A stretch of 50,698 nucleotides of DNA from NCBI GenBank assembly GCA_015067075.1, contig SVND01000013.1:1-50698 (forward strand). The letters are read 5' to 3'. Shown piece after piece: positions 33,919-41,973 of this stretch (position 1 is its first letter; each line of letters begins with the position of its first letter). The notes under the pieces are model-generated. The model saw only the letters and a list, made by a program, of their open reading frames with translations. It was not told the origin of the DNA and ran no database searches. The DNA comes from Oscillospiraceae bacterium (GTDB taxonomy: Bacteria > Bacillota > Clostridia > Oscillospirales > SIG530). A program made the translations under genes and the position numbers.

Positions 33919-34965
33919 ATGAGCAATACTCCGGACGATATCAGAGAAGTAGCAGTTGAGACTGAAGTTGCAGAAGTCACAGAAGTCGCAGAAGTTGCTA
34001 CAGTAGCTGAGCCGGTCGAAGAAAAGCCGGCAAAGAAAGCTAAAAAAGTTAAAGAGCCTAAAATGCGCAAGGAGCTCATTCCTTATGAGCGTAAAAAGCG
34101 TATTGTAGGTTGGGCATTCATGATTCACTGGATCATTGGTATGCTTGCCATTTTCCTTTATCCTCTTTTCCAGTCGCTGTATTACAGTATTATGAAGATG
34201 ACCTTCGAAACGGTTGAAGGCGTTTCAACGACTATTTTCCAGCCGGTTGGACTTAAGCATTATTTTGACCTGTTCATTTCTAATGCTACATTCCTTCCCC
34301 AGCTTACAACAACACTTAAGAACATGATCTATCAGGTACCGGTTATCGTTATCTTCAGCTTGTTCATGGCAATCATGCTTAATCAGAAGTTCCTTGGCAG
34401 ACTTATCGTTAGAGCTACCTTCTTCCTTCCGGTTATCGTTGCTTCCGGTGTTGTTATCAGCATCATGCAGGGTGACCAGCTTCAGCAGGCACTCCGCTCT
34501 CAGTCCAGCGTTAACACTCTTTTCTCCACGACATTCATGGATACCCTGTTGCGTGAAGCGAATATGGGTTCAGAACTAATAAATATTGTCACAGGCACGG
34601 TTGACTCAATGTTCAACTTGATTTGGAAGTCAGGTATTCAGATACTTATCTTCCTTGCCGGTTTGCAGACAATAAGCACATCCATGTATGAAGCGGCTAA
34701 GATGGAAGGCGCAACAGCGTGGGAAATTTTCTGGAAGATTACATTCCCGATGATCTCCCCCATGACAATTTTGAACCTTGTTTACACTATTATCGATACA
34801 TTCCGTGACTACTCCAACCCCATTATCAAGATGATTTCTGATGCGTCAAGCAATCTTCAGATCGAACAGAGTATGGCTATGTCCTGGACATACTTCCTCA
34901 TGGTTGGTGCTATAATCGCGATCGTATATGCGATAATCAACAAGTTCGTATTCTATCAGGTATAA
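33919..34965 (+). CDS. Sugar ABC transporter permease with an extended acidic/basic N-terminus (second pair, first subunit)
   Basis: A 348-residue permease. The first 60 residues are charged: an acidic Val/Glu/Ala run (VAETEVAEV-like) followed by a Lys-rich run. Six helices follow. The EAA loop is EAAKMEGATAWEIFWKITFP near 255-274. GGAGG upstream overlaps the end of the DUF5696 gene. It belongs to the MalF/UgpA class. The unusual N-terminal tail is cytoplasmic. Confidence 0.92.
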   Translation: MSNTPDDIREVAVETEVAEVTEVAEVATVAEPVEEKPAKKAKKVKEPKMRKELIPYERKKRIVGWAFMIHWIIGMLAIFLYPLFQSLYYSIMKMTFETVEGVSTTIFQPVGLKHYFDLFISNATFLPQLTTTLKNMIYQVPVIVIFSLFMAIMLNQKFLGRLIVRATFFLPVIVASGVVISIMQGDQLQQALRSQSSVNTLFSTTFMDTLLREANMGSELINIVTGTVDSMFNLIWKSGIQILIFLAGLQTISTSMYEAAKMEGATAWEIFWKITFPMISPMTILNLVYTIIDTFRDYSNPIIKMISDASSNLQIEQSMAMSWTYFLMVGAIIAIVYAIINKFVFYQV

Positions 34966-34978
34966 GGGAGGTATAATA

Positions 34979-35965
34979 ATGAGTACATTACTTGAAAAAG
35001 TTGTTTTAACTCCCGAAGAGGAAAGAAAAAAGTATCGAAATCAAAAAATTGCGACTAAGTTTGCAAGCATCGGATACAAGATTTTCCGTTTTGCATTGCT
35101 TTTCGGTCTTTGCTTCGTTCTTCTTTACCCCTTGCTTTACATGATCTCCATGTCATTTAGACCTCTTGATCAGATCTATGACCCGGCGGTTATCTGGATT
35201 CCAAAGTCCTTGACACTTCAAAACTTCAAGGACGTTATGGATCCCTTGGCAATGGATTATTGGAATTCTCTTAAGACTTCTCTGCTTGTAAACGTTGTTT
35301 CCTCCCTCATGCAGGTTTTAGCAACTTGCTTCGTTGGTTACGGTTTGGCACGTTTTAAGTTCAGAGGTAAGGGCTTGATGTTCGCACTCGTTGTTTTCTC
35401 GGCGATCGTTCCGCCTCAGCTTACGATCATCCCCATGTACCTTCAGTACAAGTCATTTGACCCGCTGGGAATATTCACTTTGATTACAGGTGCGCCAATC
35501 AACCTTCTTGACTCGGTATGGACATTCTTCCTTCCGGCAATTCTTGGTGTTGGACTTAACGCCAGCTTGTTCATCTTCATTTTCCGTCAGTTCTTTGCAG
35601 GACTTCCGAAGGAACTTGAAGACTCCGCGGCAATCGACGGATGCGGCTTCTTTAAGACATTTATCCGCATCATGATTCCCAACGCAGGCTCCGTTTTCCT
35701 TACAGCTATTATTCTTTCTATCGTATGGTATTGGAACGACTACAACCTTGGTATGATGTTCTTTACAAACCATAAGACAGTTATGACGGCTCTCGTTGAG
35801 CTTGAGGCAGGTCTTTTCAAGATCGACTCCTCCTTCGACCCGTATCGCCACTATACAAGAATGCAGGCAGGCAGCCTCTTGGCTATTGCTCCCGTTGTTT
35901 TGATGTATATCGTTTTACAGAAATACTTCATCAGCGGTGTAGAACGTTCCGGTATCGTTGGTTAA
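34979..35965 (+). CDS. Carbohydrate ABC transporter permease (second pair, second subunit)
   Basis: A 328-residue MalG/UgpE-type permease with six helices and the EAA loop DSAAIDGCGFFKTFIRIMIP near 219-238. GGGAGG lies just before the ATG. It ends the operon before a strong terminator. The second pair has no binding protein of its own, so either the giant binding protein serves both pairs or the subunits mix. Confidence 0.93.
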   Translation: MSTLLEKVVLTPEEERKKYRNQKIATKFASIGYKIFRFALLFGLCFVLLYPLLYMISMSFRPLDQIYDPAVIWIPKSLTLQNFKDVMDPLAMDYWNSLKTSLLVNVVSSLMQVLATCFVGYGLARFKFRGKGLMFALVVFSAIVPPQLTIIPMYLQYKSFDPLGIFTLITGAPINLLDSVWTFFLPAILGVGLNASLFIFIFRQFFAGLPKELEDSAAIDGCGFFKTFIRIMIPNAGSVFLTAIILSIVWYWNDYNLGMMFFTNHKTVMTALVELEAGLFKIDSSFDPYRHYTRMQAGSLLAIAPVVLMYIVLQKYFISGVERSGIVG

Positions 35966-35972
35966 AGCAAAT

Positions 35973-36009
35973 AAAAATGCGTATGCTCCAAGAGCGTACG
36001 CATTTTTTT
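35973..36009. terminator. Bidirectional terminator between the transport operon and the araC-type gene
   Basis: AAAAATGCGTATGCT pairs with AGCGTACGCATTTTT (one G-U), with T-runs when read on either strand. It serves the plus-strand operon and probably the convergent AraC gene that stops at 36025. Confidence 0.88.
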
Positions 36010-36024
36010 CTTTTACATTAGTAT

Positions 36025-36807
36025 TCAAGTTGCAGCTTTAATACTGCGTCTGTATTCACGAGGCGTTTGATTTGTAAACTGCTTAAAGACACGGTTAAAT
36101 GTTTTTTGGTTAGAAAAACCGCTTTTATACATTATATTACTGATGCTCAGATCAGAATGATGGAGAAGCGTCTTGGCGTGTTCTACGCGTAGCTCGTGAA
36201 TGTAGGTAAGAAAACCGCAGGAAAGACGGGAAGTAAACATTCTTGAAATGTGACATACATCAATGTAAAACTTTTTCGATAGCAGTTTTAAAGAAATATC
36301 TTCAGTATAGTGCTCGGAAATGTATTCAAGCATTGTGGAAAAAAGATCGCTGTTTAAGCTATCTTTATCGGGAGAGAAAGACAATTTTTTAAATGCAGTA
36401 CCGAATAAAATGTAAAGGTAGCCGACTATAATTTCATGACAGCAATCTGTATTGTACTCATGCAAAATGCTTTTGGTAAGGTCTAAAAAAGTGTTTCCGC
36501 AGTCAGAAATGTAATTTTCATATTTGCGGTCTGAAAGCGTTGCGGAAATAGCGGGAAGAATAGACGGATTTACCAAGATAATTATACCTTTTCCCTGGGA
36601 AGCAGAGCTGTAAGAGTGTATATCGTTTGAAAAGGCGATCATCATATCACCGCGATTAAGACTTTTTTGGCAAGAGGAGCAGGTAACGTCAAGAGTACCG
36701 TCCAAACAAACGAGAACCTCTATGTTGTGATGAACGTGGGCAATGAAATCAAAGTTTTGCATTTCAAAGACATTAATATCATCATTTCTTTTTTCATATA
36801 ACAGCAT
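36025..36807 (-). CDS. AraC-family transcriptional regulator
   Basis: A 260-residue regulator with an N-terminal cupin-like domain (HVHHNIEVLVCLDGTLDV near 24) and two C-terminal helix-turn-helices ending in SGFSNQKTFNRVFKQFTNQT and PREYRRS. The ATG follows GAGGTGG. It is divergent from the ThuA-like and Gfo/Idh/MocA genes. Back-to-back promoters with only 11 bases between their -35 elements suggest that it controls both itself and those genes. It could also act on the transport operon on its other side. Confidence 0.9.
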   Translation of the reverse strand: MLLYEKRNDDINVFEMQNFDFIAHVHHNIEVLVCLDGTLDVTCSSCQKSLNRGDMMIAFSNDIHSYSSASQGKGIIILVNPSILPAISATLSDRKYENYISDCGNTFLDLTKSILHEYNTDCCHEIIVGYLYILFGTAFKKLSFSPDKDSLNSDLFSTMLEYISEHYTEDISLKLLSKKFYIDVCHISRMFTSRLSCGFLTYIHELRVEHAKTLLHHSDLSISNIMYKSGFSNQKTFNRVFKQFTNQTPREYRRSIKAAT

Positions 36808-36824
36808 TATACCACCTCAAAAAA

Positions 36825-36853
36825 ATTATATCAAATTTTGAGTGGTTTTTCAA
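36825..36853 (-). promoter_or_regulatory. Promoter of the araC-type gene
   Basis: Minus strand: TTGAAA (36848-36853), a 17-base spacer and TATAAT (36825-36830), 17 bases before the ATG. Confidence 0.8.
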
Positions 36854-36864
36854 TATATATTTCC

Positions 36865-36893
36865 TTGAAAAAACAAAATGATTGATTTAAAAT
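36865..36893 (+). promoter_or_regulatory. Promoter of the ThuA-like/Gfo-Idh-MocA operon
   Basis: TTGAAA (36865-36870), a 17-base spacer and TAAAAT (36888-36893). Divergent from and close to the araC-type promoter. Confidence 0.78.
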
Positions 36894-36939
36894 TATTGTA
36901 GCGGCATTAGTTGCAAATAAAAAGGAAAAGGTGGAAAAT

Positions 36940-37590
36940 ATGAAACAGGCTCTTATTTTTTACGGCGGTTGGGAAGGTCATACTCCAAAAGAAACATCCA
37001 TCTTGTTCAAGGAGATTCTTGAAAAAAACAACTTTGAAGTAACGCTTTCCGACACGTTGGATGCACTTAACGATTATGAAAGTATTAAAAAATTTGACTT
37101 ATTTGTGCCGATGTGGACGATGGGAGAAATATCTAACGAGCAATGCAATAATATTTGCCGTGCCGTAGCAGCAGGCGCGGGTATTGCGGGATGTCACGGC
37201 GGAATGTGTGATTCATTCCGTAACAGCACGGAGTGGCAGTTCATGACCGGTGCCCAATGGGTAGCACATCCCGGAAATGACGGCACAAAATACATGGTGA
37301 ATCTGAAGAGTGATAATACATTTACCGAAGGCTTGCAGGATTTTACCGTGGAAAGCGAACAGTATTATATCCATGTTGACCCTGCTGTAAAGGTATATGC
37401 GACAACACGTTTCCCTGTTGCCGTGGGTGCATATGAAACAAACGGTATGGTGGATGTCCCTGTTATATTTACAAAAATGTGGGGTAAAGGAAGGGTGTTT
37501 TACAATTCTTTAGGTCACACATATAAGGTGTTTGATATTCCTCAGGCTCGCATAATGATGGAACGCGGTCTTGTTTGGGCGGCGAGATAA
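36940..37590 (+). CDS. ThuA-like trehalose-utilisation domain protein
   Basis: A 216-residue protein of the ThuA-like, glutamine-amidotransferase-like fold. LIFYGGWEGHTPKET is at 4-18, the GIAGCHGGMCDSFRNS segment near 80-95 and AHPGNDGTKYMV near 107. The ATG at 36940 is preferred; a GTG nine bases earlier lies in the ribosome binding site AAGGTGG. ThuA proteins act in disaccharide catabolism, usually next to Gfo/Idh/MocA dehydrogenases, as here, 15 bases upstream. The reaction is still uncertain in most members. Confidence 0.9.
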   Translation: MKQALIFYGGWEGHTPKETSILFKEILEKNNFEVTLSDTLDALNDYESIKKFDLFVPMWTMGEISNEQCNNICRAVAAGAGIAGCHGGMCDSFRNSTEWQFMTGAQWVAHPGNDGTKYMVNLKSDNTFTEGLQDFTVESEQYYIHVDPAVKVYATTRFPVAVGAYETNGMVDVPVIFTKMWGKGRVFYNSLGHTYKVFDIPQARIMMERGLVWAAR

Positions 37591-37605
37591 GGAAAGGGGC
37601 TTGCT

Positions 37606-38706
37606 ATGAAAAAAATCAATGTTGCAATAGTTGGATGCGGAAATATTAGCGATATTTATTTACATAATCTCACAAAGATCTTTAAAAACGTAAACGTATA
37701 CGCAGTTTCAGATCTTATTGAGGAAAATCGCAAAGAAAAGGCTGAGAAATACAGTGTTGAGCGAATTATGACATTTGAACAGATAATAGCTGACGAGCAA
37801 ATCGATATGGTGCTTAATATCACAACTCCGCCCGTGCATTTTGATATCTGCAGGGAGGCACTTTTGGCAGGTAAGCACGTATATGTGGAAAAGCCACTGT
37901 CGCTGACATTTGAACAAGGCGAGGAGCTTGTGAAAATCGCAAAGGAGCAGGATGTTTTGCTTGGATGCGCACCCGATACGTTCATGGGTGCAGGCATACA
38001 GACGTGCCGCAAAATAATAGACGACGGTCTTATCGGAGATGTTATCGGCGCAACCGCGTTTATGGTGTGCCATGGCCATGAAAGTTGGCATCCGAATCCT
38101 GAATTTTACTATAAAAAAGGCGGCGGCCCGATGTTCGACATGGGCCCGTACTATCTGACTGCACTTGTAAATTTAGTTGGCAACGTAAAAAGTGTATCGG
38201 GAATGACAGCCATAAGCCAGCCCACAAGAACCATAACGAGCCAGCCGAAATATGGTCAAATCATTGACGTTGAAGTGCCGACGCATGTAAATGGACTGCT
38301 CAGATTTGAAAATGGCGCTATCGGAAATATTATCACTTCCTTTGACGTGTGGGGCTCTGTGCTTCCGCGCATAGAGGTATACGGCACACACGGTGCACTT
38401 ATGGTGCCTGACCCCAACACATTCGACGGCGAGGTGCTGTTAAAACAGTCCTTCGATGGCGAATTCAGAAAGTATCCTTTAATAACACCGTACAGCAATA
38501 ATTGCAGAGGAATCGGACTTGCAGATATGGCAAATTGCGTGCTGGAGGGCAGAACGGATCATCGTGCTTCGGGTGACCTTGCTTTACACGTGCTCGAAAT
38601 TATGCAGGCAATACATACGAGTAGCGATACACATTGCGAAGTTGAGCTTACGACAAAATGCGCAAAGCCTGCGCCATGCTTAAAAACTGCTGATATTGAA
38701 AGATAA
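37606..38706 (+). CDS. Gfo/Idh/MocA-family NAD(P)-dependent sugar oxidoreductase
   Basis: A 366-residue protein. The Rossmann motif VGCGNISDIYLHN is near 9-21, the EKPLSLT motif near 93-99 (Lys of the catalytic set) and GGGPMFDMGPYY near 170-181, with catalytic Asp/Tyr. It oxidises or epimerises a sugar, probably with the ThuA-like partner. It is followed by a terminator. Confidence 0.93.
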   Translation: MKKINVAIVGCGNISDIYLHNLTKIFKNVNVYAVSDLIEENRKEKAEKYSVERIMTFEQIIADEQIDMVLNITTPPVHFDICREALLAGKHVYVEKPLSLTFEQGEELVKIAKEQDVLLGCAPDTFMGAGIQTCRKIIDDGLIGDVIGATAFMVCHGHESWHPNPEFYYKKGGGPMFDMGPYYLTALVNLVGNVKSVSGMTAISQPTRTITSQPKYGQIIDVEVPTHVNGLLRFENGAIGNIITSFDVWGSVLPRIEVYGTHGALMVPDPNTFDGEVLLKQSFDGEFRKYPLITPYSNNCRGIGLADMANCVLEGRTDHRASGDLALHVLEIMQAIHTSSDTHCEVELTTKCAKPAPCLKTADIER

Positions 38707-38713
38707 TTATTTT

Positions 38714-38746
38714 AAAGCTCCTTATTTTAAAAATAGGGAGCTTTTT
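38714..38746 (+). terminator. Rho-independent terminator after the Gfo/Idh/MocA gene
   Basis: AAAGCTCC (38714-38721) pairs with GGAGCTTT (38737-38744), extended by A/T pairs toward the loop, then T residues. Confidence 0.82.
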
Positions 38747-38780
38747 CACGTTAAAGTACAAAACTATGACTAAATTTTTA

Positions 38781-38809
38781 TTGACATTATTGAGAAAACA
38801 GTGTATAAT
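38781..38809 (+). promoter_or_regulatory. Perfect consensus SigA promoter of the Crp-family/ABC operon
   Basis: TTGACA (38781-38786), a 17-base spacer and TATAAT (38804-38809), the exact consensus. It abuts the palindrome at 38810. Confidence 0.92.
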
Positions 38810-38827
38810 GTGTATCAAATGATACAC
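38810..38827 (+). promoter_or_regulatory. Palindromic operator, GTGTATCA-AA-TGATACAC
   Basis: A perfect 18-base inverted repeat placed directly after the -10 and covering the expected transcription start. The half-site with ATCA/TGAT recalls Crp/Fnr-family sites. The next gene encodes a Crp-family regulator, so autorepression is the likely function. Confidence 0.78.
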
Positions 38828-38840
38828 TTTTGAGGTGATT

Positions 38841-39455
38841 TTGATAAAAAAGCATATTGATACGCTTGCTTCAATATTTTTGCTTAAGGGGGCAGGCGAG
38901 CAGACGATAAACCTTTTGCTTGAAAGCAAAGAGACTGAAATCAAAAAATACGCAAAAAATCAAATCATCTATGGTGAAAATGAATTCAAAAGATGTTTGG
39001 GTATCATATTAAAAGGTGAGGCGAATGTATACAAAGGTTCGGTACATATGAGCCGACTGCGAAAGGGCGAAATGTTCGGCGCAGTAACTCTGTACAGCGA
39101 GCGCACTTGCTTTGCCACTACCGTAAAAGCGGTGACCGATGTAACGGTAGCGTTTTTACCTAAAACGCTGATAGACGAGCTGATGAAAGCCGATATCACC
39201 GTGGCGCAAAACTATATTGCCTATCTTTCCGAGCGCGTTTACTACCTGAATGGAAAAATTGCGGGGTTTACAAAGCCTACGGCACTTCAGAAGCTTGAAA
39301 AATACATCACCGATACAGGTGATAGCGAGCTTACGGCGTATTCTGCGACGGAGCTTGCAAAGCATCTTGGAATAGGCAGGGCGTCGTTATACAGAGCTAT
39401 GGCGAAAATTAAGCAAAAAAGCGACAATGTCGCAGAAAATAAGGAGAATGATTAA
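38841..39455 (+). CDS. Crp/Fnr-family transcriptional regulator
   Basis: A regulator of about 204 residues. The N-terminal cyclic-nucleotide-binding-like barrel includes ILKGEANVYKG near 54 and LRKGEMFGAVTLYS near 71. A long dimer helix and a C-terminal helix-turn-helix follow (ATELAKHLGIGRASLYRAMAKI near 170-191). No cysteine set of the FNR iron-sulfur type is seen, nor a clear cAMP-binding motif. The start is uncertain: TTG at 38841 with GAGGTG just upstream, or GTG at 38835 within it. It stops one base before the lipoprotein gene of the transporter, so the regulator and transporter share a transcript. Confidence 0.88.
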   Translation: MIKKHIDTLASIFLLKGAGEQTINLLLESKETEIKKYAKNQIIYGENEFKRCLGIILKGEANVYKGSVHMSRLRKGEMFGAVTLYSERTCFATTVKAVTDVTVAFLPKTLIDELMKADITVAQNYIAYLSERVYYLNGKIAGFTKPTALQKLEKYITDTGDSELTAYSATELAKHLGIGRASLYRAMAKIKQKSDNVAENKEND

Positions 39456-39456
39456 A

Positions 39457-40437
39457 ATGAAAGTAAACTTTAAAAAAATCGGCGCGATTGCACTTGCGGT
39501 AGTGCTTGTTTTGATGGCGTTGTCCATGACCGCTTGCCAAAAAGCTGAAAAAACAAAGATCAACGTCGCTGCTATTAAAGGTCCCACAGGTATGGGTATG
39601 ACAAAGCTCATGTCCGACAGCGATAACGGAATGACGGCGAATGAGTATACCTTCCAAGTTGTATCTGCTCCCACTGAAATTCCGGGCAAGATAAATTCAG
39701 GCGAAGTCGATATTGCGGCAATGCCCACAAACCTTGCGGCAACGCTTTACGGCAAGGCGAAGAATATTTCAGTAATTGCGCTGAACACCAAGGGTGTTTT
39801 GTACATCCTTGAAAAGGGCAACGAGATAAACTCCGTTGCTGACCTTCGCGGTAAGACGATCTACACGGCAGGTCAGGGCTCTAACCCCGAGTATATTCTC
39901 AAGTATTTGCTTGAACAAGCAGGTCTTGTCGTCGGTACGGATGTTTTCGTTGAGTTTGCATCGGCTCACGATGAAGTAGCAACTCTATTTGCGGCAGGCA
40001 CGGCTGACGTGGTAATGCTTCCTGAGCCTAACGTATCTGCTACGCTTGCAAAGGTAGAAGGCGCGCACGTTGCCATAAATATGAGCGATGCGTGGGCTGA
40101 AAGCGGCAACGGCGAGCTTGTAATGGGATGCCTTGTCGTAAGAAACGATTTCCTTGCGGAAAACAAGGAGGCGGTAGATAAATTCCTCAGCGAATACAAA
40201 GCATCCGTTGAATTTGTAAACAGCAACGTTGAGGATGCATCATCACTTTGCGCTGAATACGGTATAATCCCCGCGCAGGCTATAGCTAAAGCGGCAATAC
40301 CGAGAAGTGCGCTTACTTATATTGCAGGCGCTGATATGCAGGCGGCGATAAACGGATATTTCGGCGTGCTGTTTGCGGCAAACGCATCTTCCGTGGGAGG
40401 AGCAATTCCCGATGAAGCTTTCTATTACAGCAAATAA
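39457..40437 (+). CDS. ABC transporter substrate-binding lipoprotein, NitT/TauT (SsuA/THI5-like) type
   Basis: A 326-residue lipoprotein. The signal peptide ends in the lipobox SMTAC, with C27. The mature domain reads like the NMT1/SsuA-like periplasmic fold: VAAIKGPTGMGMTKLM near 37, GKINSGEVDIAAMPTNLA near 76-93 and DLRGKTIYTAGQGS near 128. Ligands of this family include aliphatic sulfonates, nitrate, taurine and pyrimidine precursors of thiamine; none can be assigned here. The ATG at 39457 follows AAGGAG. It overlaps the permease gene by 23 bases. Confidence 0.9.
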   Translation: MKVNFKKIGAIALAVVLVLMALSMTACQKAEKTKINVAAIKGPTGMGMTKLMSDSDNGMTANEYTFQVVSAPTEIPGKINSGEVDIAAMPTNLAATLYGKAKNISVIALNTKGVLYILEKGNEINSVADLRGKTIYTAGQGSNPEYILKYLLEQAGLVVGTDVFVEFASAHDEVATLFAAGTADVVMLPEPNVSATLAKVEGAHVAINMSDAWAESGNGELVMGCLVVRNDFLAENKEAVDKFLSEYKASVEFVNSNVEDASSLCAEYGIIPAQAIAKAAIPRSALTYIAGADMQAAINGYFGVLFAANASSVGGAIPDEAFYYSK

Positions 40438-41173
40438 GCTTATCAATTTTGCAAAAAAACTTGCCGCTGTCCTTTTTTGGATAGCGGCATGGCAAATACT
40501 GTTTTTTGCGGTGAATAATGAATTTCTCATTGCATCGCCTATGAATGTAGCCGCACGGCTTTTTGAGCTTTGCGGTACATTGGCGTTCTGGCAATCGGCG
40601 CTAAGCTCCGTGCTTCGTGTGCTTTTAGGCTTTGCTGTGGGCGTTATAACGGGCGCGCTGCTTGCGTGGGCTGTTGTTTTTATACCTATTGCGGACGAGC
40701 TGATAAGTCCCGCTGTGCGTGTTATACGCTCTACACCTGTAGCGTCGTTTATTATTTTAGCGCTTATATGGATAAAAACAAACAGCGTCCCAGTGTTTAT
40801 TTCCTTTTTGATGGTGTTACCTGTCGTTTTTGAAAACGTGCGTGAAGGCTTTTTGCAAGCGCCTATACAGCTTTTGCAAACGGCAAAGGTATTTTCCTTA
40901 AGCCCCTGGAAGACGTTTATCACGGTGCGCATACCTGCGGTAAAACCCCATTTCGTATCGGCATTTATAAGTGCGCTGGGTCTTGCGTGGAAATCGGGAA
41001 TTGCGGCGGAGGTGCTGTGTTTGCCGAAGCAATCAATCGGATATGAGCTTTACAGCAGTAAGATATACCTTGAAACAACGGATCTTTTCGCGTGGACGGC
41101 GGTGGTTATACTGCTTAGTATGCTGATAGAGAAGGTACTTGTGACGCTTTTGAGGAGGGCTTTGATGAAATGA
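40415..41173 (+). CDS. ABC transporter permease, NitT/TauT (SsuC) type
   Basis: A 252-residue permease with about six helices, including AAVLFWIAAWQILFFAV near 16-32. The EAA-like loop is LLQTAKVFSLSPWKTFITVRIP near 153-174. The ATG at 40415, preceded by GGAGG, lies inside the end of the binding-protein gene. It overlaps the ATPase gene by ATGA. These overlaps indicate strict coupling. Confidence 0.9.
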   Translation, partial: KLSITANKLINFAKKLAAVLFWIAAWQILFFAVNNEFLIASPMNVAARLFELCGTLAFWQSALSSVLRVLLGFAVGVITGALLAWAVVFIPIADELISPAVRVIRSTPVASFIILALIWIKTNSVPVFISFLMVLPVVFENVREGFLQAPIQLLQTAKVFSLSPWKTFITVRIPAVKPHFVSAFISALGLAWKSGIAAEVLCLPKQSIGYELYSSKIYLETTDLFAWTAVVILLSMLIEKVLVTLLRRALMK

Positions 41174-41763
41174 TAAGGGCAGAAAAAATATCAAAAAGCT
41201 TCGATGGAAAAAAAGTCCTCAGCGATTTTACCAAAACCTTTCCCGATAGCGGTATAGTTTGTATTTCGGGACCGTCGGGTTGCGGTAAGACAACGATGCT
41301 AAACATTTTACTGGGGCTTATAAAGCAAGATAGCGGGAAGGTAATTCTGTCAAAGGGGCTTAAGCTATCCGCTGTTTTTCAGGAGGACAGACTGTTTGAG
41401 GAAATGACAGCGGCTAAAAATATTGAAGTTGTTCTTACGGGAAGCAAGGACGAAAAAAAGGCGCAGGCGGTAAAATGGCTTAAGGCTGTGGAGCTTGGCG
41501 AATGCGCCGATAAAAAGCCGAAAGAGCTTTCCGGCGGTATGCGCAGACGAGTTGCCATTGCGCGTGCTCTGGCGTACGACGCAGGGGCGGTGCTGATGGA
41601 TGAGCCGTTCAAGGGGCTTGACGACGAGCTGAAAATGCGTATTTTTGAAACGGTAAAACAGCAGGCGGAAAGCCGCCTTTTTATAATAGTGACCCATGAT
41701 AAAAGGGAAGCGGAGCTTTTGGGCGCGGAAAGCATGGAAATGACAAGCGCGGAAAATGATTAA
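41170..41763 (+). CDS. ABC transporter ATP-binding protein, NitT/TauT type (short form)
   Basis: A 197-residue ATPase. Walker A is GPSGCGKTT (34-42), the signature is LSGGMRRRVAIARAL near 112, Walker B is AVLMDEPFKGLDDEL near 136 and the H-loop is IVTHDKREAELL near 170. The family usual is about 240-260 residues; this one has a short C-terminus and a compact helical region but all catalytic motifs. It completes a binding protein-permease-ATPase importer under the Crp-family regulator. Confidence 0.92.
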   Translation: MIRAEKISKSFDGKKVLSDFTKTFPDSGIVCISGPSGCGKTTMLNILLGLIKQDSGKVILSKGLKLSAVFQEDRLFEEMTAAKNIEVVLTGSKDEKKAQAVKWLKAVELGECADKKPKELSGGMRRRVAIARALAYDAGAVLMDEPFKGLDDELKMRIFETVKQQAESRLFIIVTHDKREAELLGAESMEMTSAEND

Positions 41764-41906
41764 AATGGACGTTATTATGCGATTAAAGTCGTATTTTAAC
41801 GTCCTTTTTAAACATAAAAGAGTGTTTAAGTAAAACGAAACATAGTAATAGTGAATTATGACGAAAATGGTGTATTTTTTAAATGAAAAAATGTAGATTT
41901 TAATAA

Positions 41907-41935
41907 TTGACAAAAAAAGACACATATGTTAAAAT
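41907..41935 (+). promoter_or_regulatory. Promoter of the first paralogous lipoprotein gene
   Basis: TTGACA (41907-41912), a 17-base spacer and TAAAAT (41930-41935). It is part of a 67-base stretch repeated exactly at 43254-43320. Confidence 0.82.
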
Positions 41936-41973
41936 AAAATCATGAAAGGAGCGAGTAAAATGAAAAAGCTTGT
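41907..41973 (+). repeat. 67-base direct repeat, copy 1 (promoter, leader and start of lipoprotein gene)
   Basis: Identical to 43254-43320. It covers the promoter, ribosome binding site and first codons (MKKLV). It is evidence for recent duplication or for selection to keep both genes under the same control. Confidence 0.9.
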
